Assembly (NCBI GenBank): GCA_050950785.1
Contig: JBMNIG010000025.1
Location: 59,729 to 123,728, forward strand
Length of the DNA: 64,000 nt
Source: JAAYOS01 sp050950785
GTDB lineage: Bacteria > Bacillota > Clostridia > Oscillospirales > JAAYOS01
Direction: 5' to 3'
Position numbers and translations under genes: made by a program. Shown here one piece after another: positions 61,699-64,000 of the stretch. The notes beneath the pieces were generated by a model. That model searched no databases. It was not told where the DNA came from and worked only from the letters and a program-made list of their open reading frames with translations. Positions within the stretch are counted from its first letter, which is position 1, and each line of letters starts with the position of its first letter.

Positions 61699-63722
61699 CT
61701 AAACCAATCGGGCTACATTGTAGACTTATAAAGGAAACTATATATGCCATACTAAGCTGCCATGCCACTGCAAATGCAGTCCATTTGCGACTGTTCATTT
61801 CACGACGGGTCGTGGCTAAAGTGGAGACACAGGGGACATAAAGAAAGTGTGAACGTCATAAATGCTAAAGCGGAAGCGGGAGTAAAAGCCTGCCTTATGA
61901 TGGGAACGAGACCACCCGATTCGGCAACTGAGCGTTCAAGACCGTATAGTATTCCCATAGTCGATACAACGGCCTCTTTTGCTATAAGTCCGGTCAAAAG
62001 TGATACAGATGCTCTCCATTCGCCAAATCCCCAGTGGAGCGAAAATTGGTGCAATAATCCTTCCAAATTGCGCGAATATGCTTTGATCTGACTTTGCCAT
62101 TGTGAAGCTAGGGCTAATATTGGAGAGAAACCAAACAAATATGCTCATGGCAAAAATCAAAGTTCCTGCTCTTAGGAGAAATTCTTGACCCGATCCCACA
62201 GTCGCAGAAATGTGCCTTCAGCTGTCGGCAACCTATATAACGGCAGTTCCATAACAAAGGGAACTGTTTCTCCACGAAATAGAGTATATTTTAAGATGAT
62301 TCCGGAGAGGACCGCCACAACTATTCCAAGTGTATATATGCTCAGAGCAACGAGCCAGCGTGCCTCTTCGAAGAATGCGGATATGAAGAGGGCATAACCG
62401 GCCAGCGGGCAGCACACGACATAAAGGGGGTGAGGATTATAGTCATCCTGCGATCCCGTTCATTTTCGAGTGTTCGGGTTGCCATGATCGCTGGAACGGA
62501 GCATCCAAATCCCATAAGAAGAGGTATAAAGGACTTTCCGGACAGTCCAAAACGTCTAAACAAGCGATCCATAATAAAAGCGGCGCGAGCCATATATCCA
62601 CTGTCTTCAAGCAAGGATAGGAAGAAAAACAGTATTGCTATCTGAGGAAGGAAAACAAGAACTCCTCCTACACCTGATATTATCCCGTCGGTGACAAGGG
62701 ATACCAGCCATTCTTTTGCATTTATGGATGTCAACAGGCTGACTGCTGCCTGCGCAATAACGTCATTGATCAGTATATCAAGAGCATTTGAAAAGAATGA
62801 TCCGAAGGGTCCGAATGTAAGGTAGAAAACACAAGAAATAAGGGCAAAGAATATGGGAAGTGCAAGAATACGGTTTGTGACAAAGCGATCGATCTTGTCG
62901 GATAAAGTTTCCTCGCCGGGCTTAATAGGCTTTACTACATGTTGCCTCACCAGAGTATTTGTTATATATCGATACCTCAAATCAGCTAGCATCGTCTCAC
63001 GGTCACCAAGCTCTCCGGTCGATTCATAACTTCGAGCGATATCATCTATAGAGCGTTTTTTATTGGTCGGGAGATTCAACTGCTTAATTATCCTAATATC
63101 GTTTTCTAGCAGCTTTATTGCCGTCCACATCCTGGGCAAATCCGAATTTCCACATTCTTCGCTTATTAGATTTTCTATTCGCGCAATGGCTATCTGTGCT
63201 TCCGTCGAATAGATCCTTTCGCTTATATCCACAACCTTGTCAAAGGATAGCGCTGCCTCAACGAGCTTTTGGATATTTTCATCTTTTCTGGCACTTATCG
63301 GCACGACCGGCACATTGAGTTCTTTCGATATTGCATCGCAGTCAACAGAACCTCCTAATGAGCTGACCTCATCCATCATGTTTACTGCTACTACCACAGG
63401 GCGTCCAATTTCCATCAAGGATAATGTGAGATAGAGATTACGCTCGATATTTGTACCATCGATTATATTGATGATCACATCGGGTTTTTCTTTCAATATA
63501 TAGTCCCGAGTGATCACTTCTTCAGGCGAATAGGGGGAGAGTGAGTATATGCCGGGCAGATCGGTAATTACTGCTTCCCCCAAACTCTTTTCGCAGAAGG
63601 CCTTCTTTCTTTTCAACTGTGACTCCGGGCCAGTTTCCCACATATTGATTAGAACCCGTCAGTCTATTGAACAGGGTTGTTTTTCCCGAGTTGGGATTTC
63701 CCGTAAGTGCTATGGTTTTCAT
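61699..63722 (-). pseudogene. feoB: Ferrous iron transporter FeoB, several frameshifts
   Basis: GTPase-coupled Fe(II) importer. The N-terminal G domain has G1 GNPNSGKTTLFNRLTG, then after a frame change near 63580 G3 DLPGIYSLSPYS and G4 VNMMDE. A helical spacer and the membrane core follow (FLPQIAILFFFLSLLEDSGYMARAAFIMDRLFRRFGLSGKSFIPLLMGFGCSVPAIMATRT), with the Gate motif GCSVPAI. Four or more further shifts occur between 61.7 and 62.4 kb; the 62430-63580 part is clean. The corrected end is YKVYNVARLV at 61699. The start overlaps feoA by 4 bases (ATGA). About 674 residues if restored. Confidence 0.88.
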
Positions 63723-63973
63723 TTACCGTCCTCCGAGCTGCGAAATTGCACGATGATATGACGCGCTTCGTCCTTGCGTAGTGATAGTTCATAACCACGT
63801 ATATTTATCTCAATTGGGTCGCCAAATGGAGCAACCTTACGAACATAGACTTCTGCGCCGGGAGTTACACCCATGTCGATGAGGCGCCGTTTGATCGGCC
63901 CTTTACTTTTGAGGTCGGTAACGATCCCAAATTGCCCGGGTTTTAAGTCCTTCAATGTCTTAAGCGATTTCAA
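63719..63973 (-). CDS. feoA: FeoA domain protein
   Basis: 84-residue SH3-like cytosolic partner of FeoB. KDLKPGQFGIVTDLKSKGPIKRRLIDMGVTPGAEVYVRKVAPFGDPIEINIRGYELSLR covers the whole FeoA domain. TTG 63973 is chosen because GAGGTGAA precedes it closely. The frame stays open to the window edge at 64000, so a longer start or a tandem upstream FeoA gene cannot be excluded. It overlaps feoB by ATGA. Confidence 0.88.
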   Translation of the reverse strand: MKSLKTLKDLKPGQFGIVTDLKSKGPIKRRLIDMGVTPGAEVYVRKVAPFGDPIEINIRGYELSLRKDEARHIIVQFRSSEDGK

Positions 63974-64000
63974 ATACTTCACCTCAAGGCCACATAGCAT

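Noticed and set aside
1..64000. CRISPR array, prophage or anti-phage defence island
   Set aside because: No regularly spaced repeats, no phage structural or integrase genes and no known defence genes were found. YhaN/YhaO are repair-type ATPase/nuclease proteins.

Overview
The window looks like chromosomal DNA of a low-GC Gram-positive anaerobe, most likely a member of the Clostridia. Three things suggest this: the gene order (plsX-acpP-rnc-radical SAM-smc-ftsY; nadD/yqeK-LCP-rsfS-leuS; M24 peptidase-efp-CD1247-type protein), the strong AGGAGG ribosome binding sites and sigma-A promoters, and many TTG starts. Almost everything is housekeeping. I see no prophage, CRISPR array, plasmid functions or biosynthetic cluster. 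The one clear mobile element is an IS110-family insertion at about 31.6-33.2 kb.

Layout. 1-4.3 kb: ftsE (cut by the window edge), ftsX, a coiled-coil M23 murein hydrolase, then a structured RNA with its own promoter and terminator in front of a ctpA-type PDZ protease. 4.5-8.3 kb: an unknown gene, greA-lysS and an unknown membrane-anchored protein. 8.4-12.8 kb: a SpoU-type rRNA methylase, dprA and topA. 12.8-21.2 kb: trmFO, plsX, acpP, rnc, a radical SAM protein and smc. 21.4-29 kb: ftsY, rdgB, yhbY, a fused nadD-yqeK, an LCP ligase, rsfS, leuS and rpsU. 29.1-31.5 kb: an unknown protein, yqeG and an endonuclease IV-like protein. 31.6-33.2 kb: IS110. 33.3-35.5 kb: M24 peptidase, efp and a CD1247-type protein. 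35.7-39.4 kb (minus): an aconitase-family hydratase and a GT-C membrane glycosyltransferase. 39.7-45.1 kb: rlmB, a large membrane protein that looks like a dead P-type ATPase, TraX and a cytosolic histidine kinase-like protein. 45.4-51.9 kb: gap, secG, prfB, secA and a YlmD-type protein. 52-55.3 kb: a broken solute-binding lipoprotein, tRNA-Arg(CCT) and pncB. 55.4-64 kb (minus): a YhaN/YhaO-like repair pair, a decarboxylase sodium-pump beta/gamma pair, a GNAT, a DtxR-type regulator and feoB-feoA.

Sequence quality matters here. Four genes in the first 55 kb carry one single-base frameshift each (greA, the SpoU methylase, dprA, the solute-binding protein). From about 56.7 to 63.6 kb almost every gene has several. 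Because these include feoB, decarboxylase beta and both members of the YhaN/YhaO pair, and the encoded protein stays family-like on both sides of each shift, I think most are indel errors rather than decay. They are annotated as full-span broken genes.

The least ordinary items are the RNA element upstream of ctpA, the likely bridge-RNA region of the IS110 element, the degenerate P-type ATPase, the nadD-yqeK fusion, the kinase without an evident phosphoacceptor histidine, a promoter-hairpin-peptide unit at 60.5 kb and a 19-bp inverted repeat downstream of gap.
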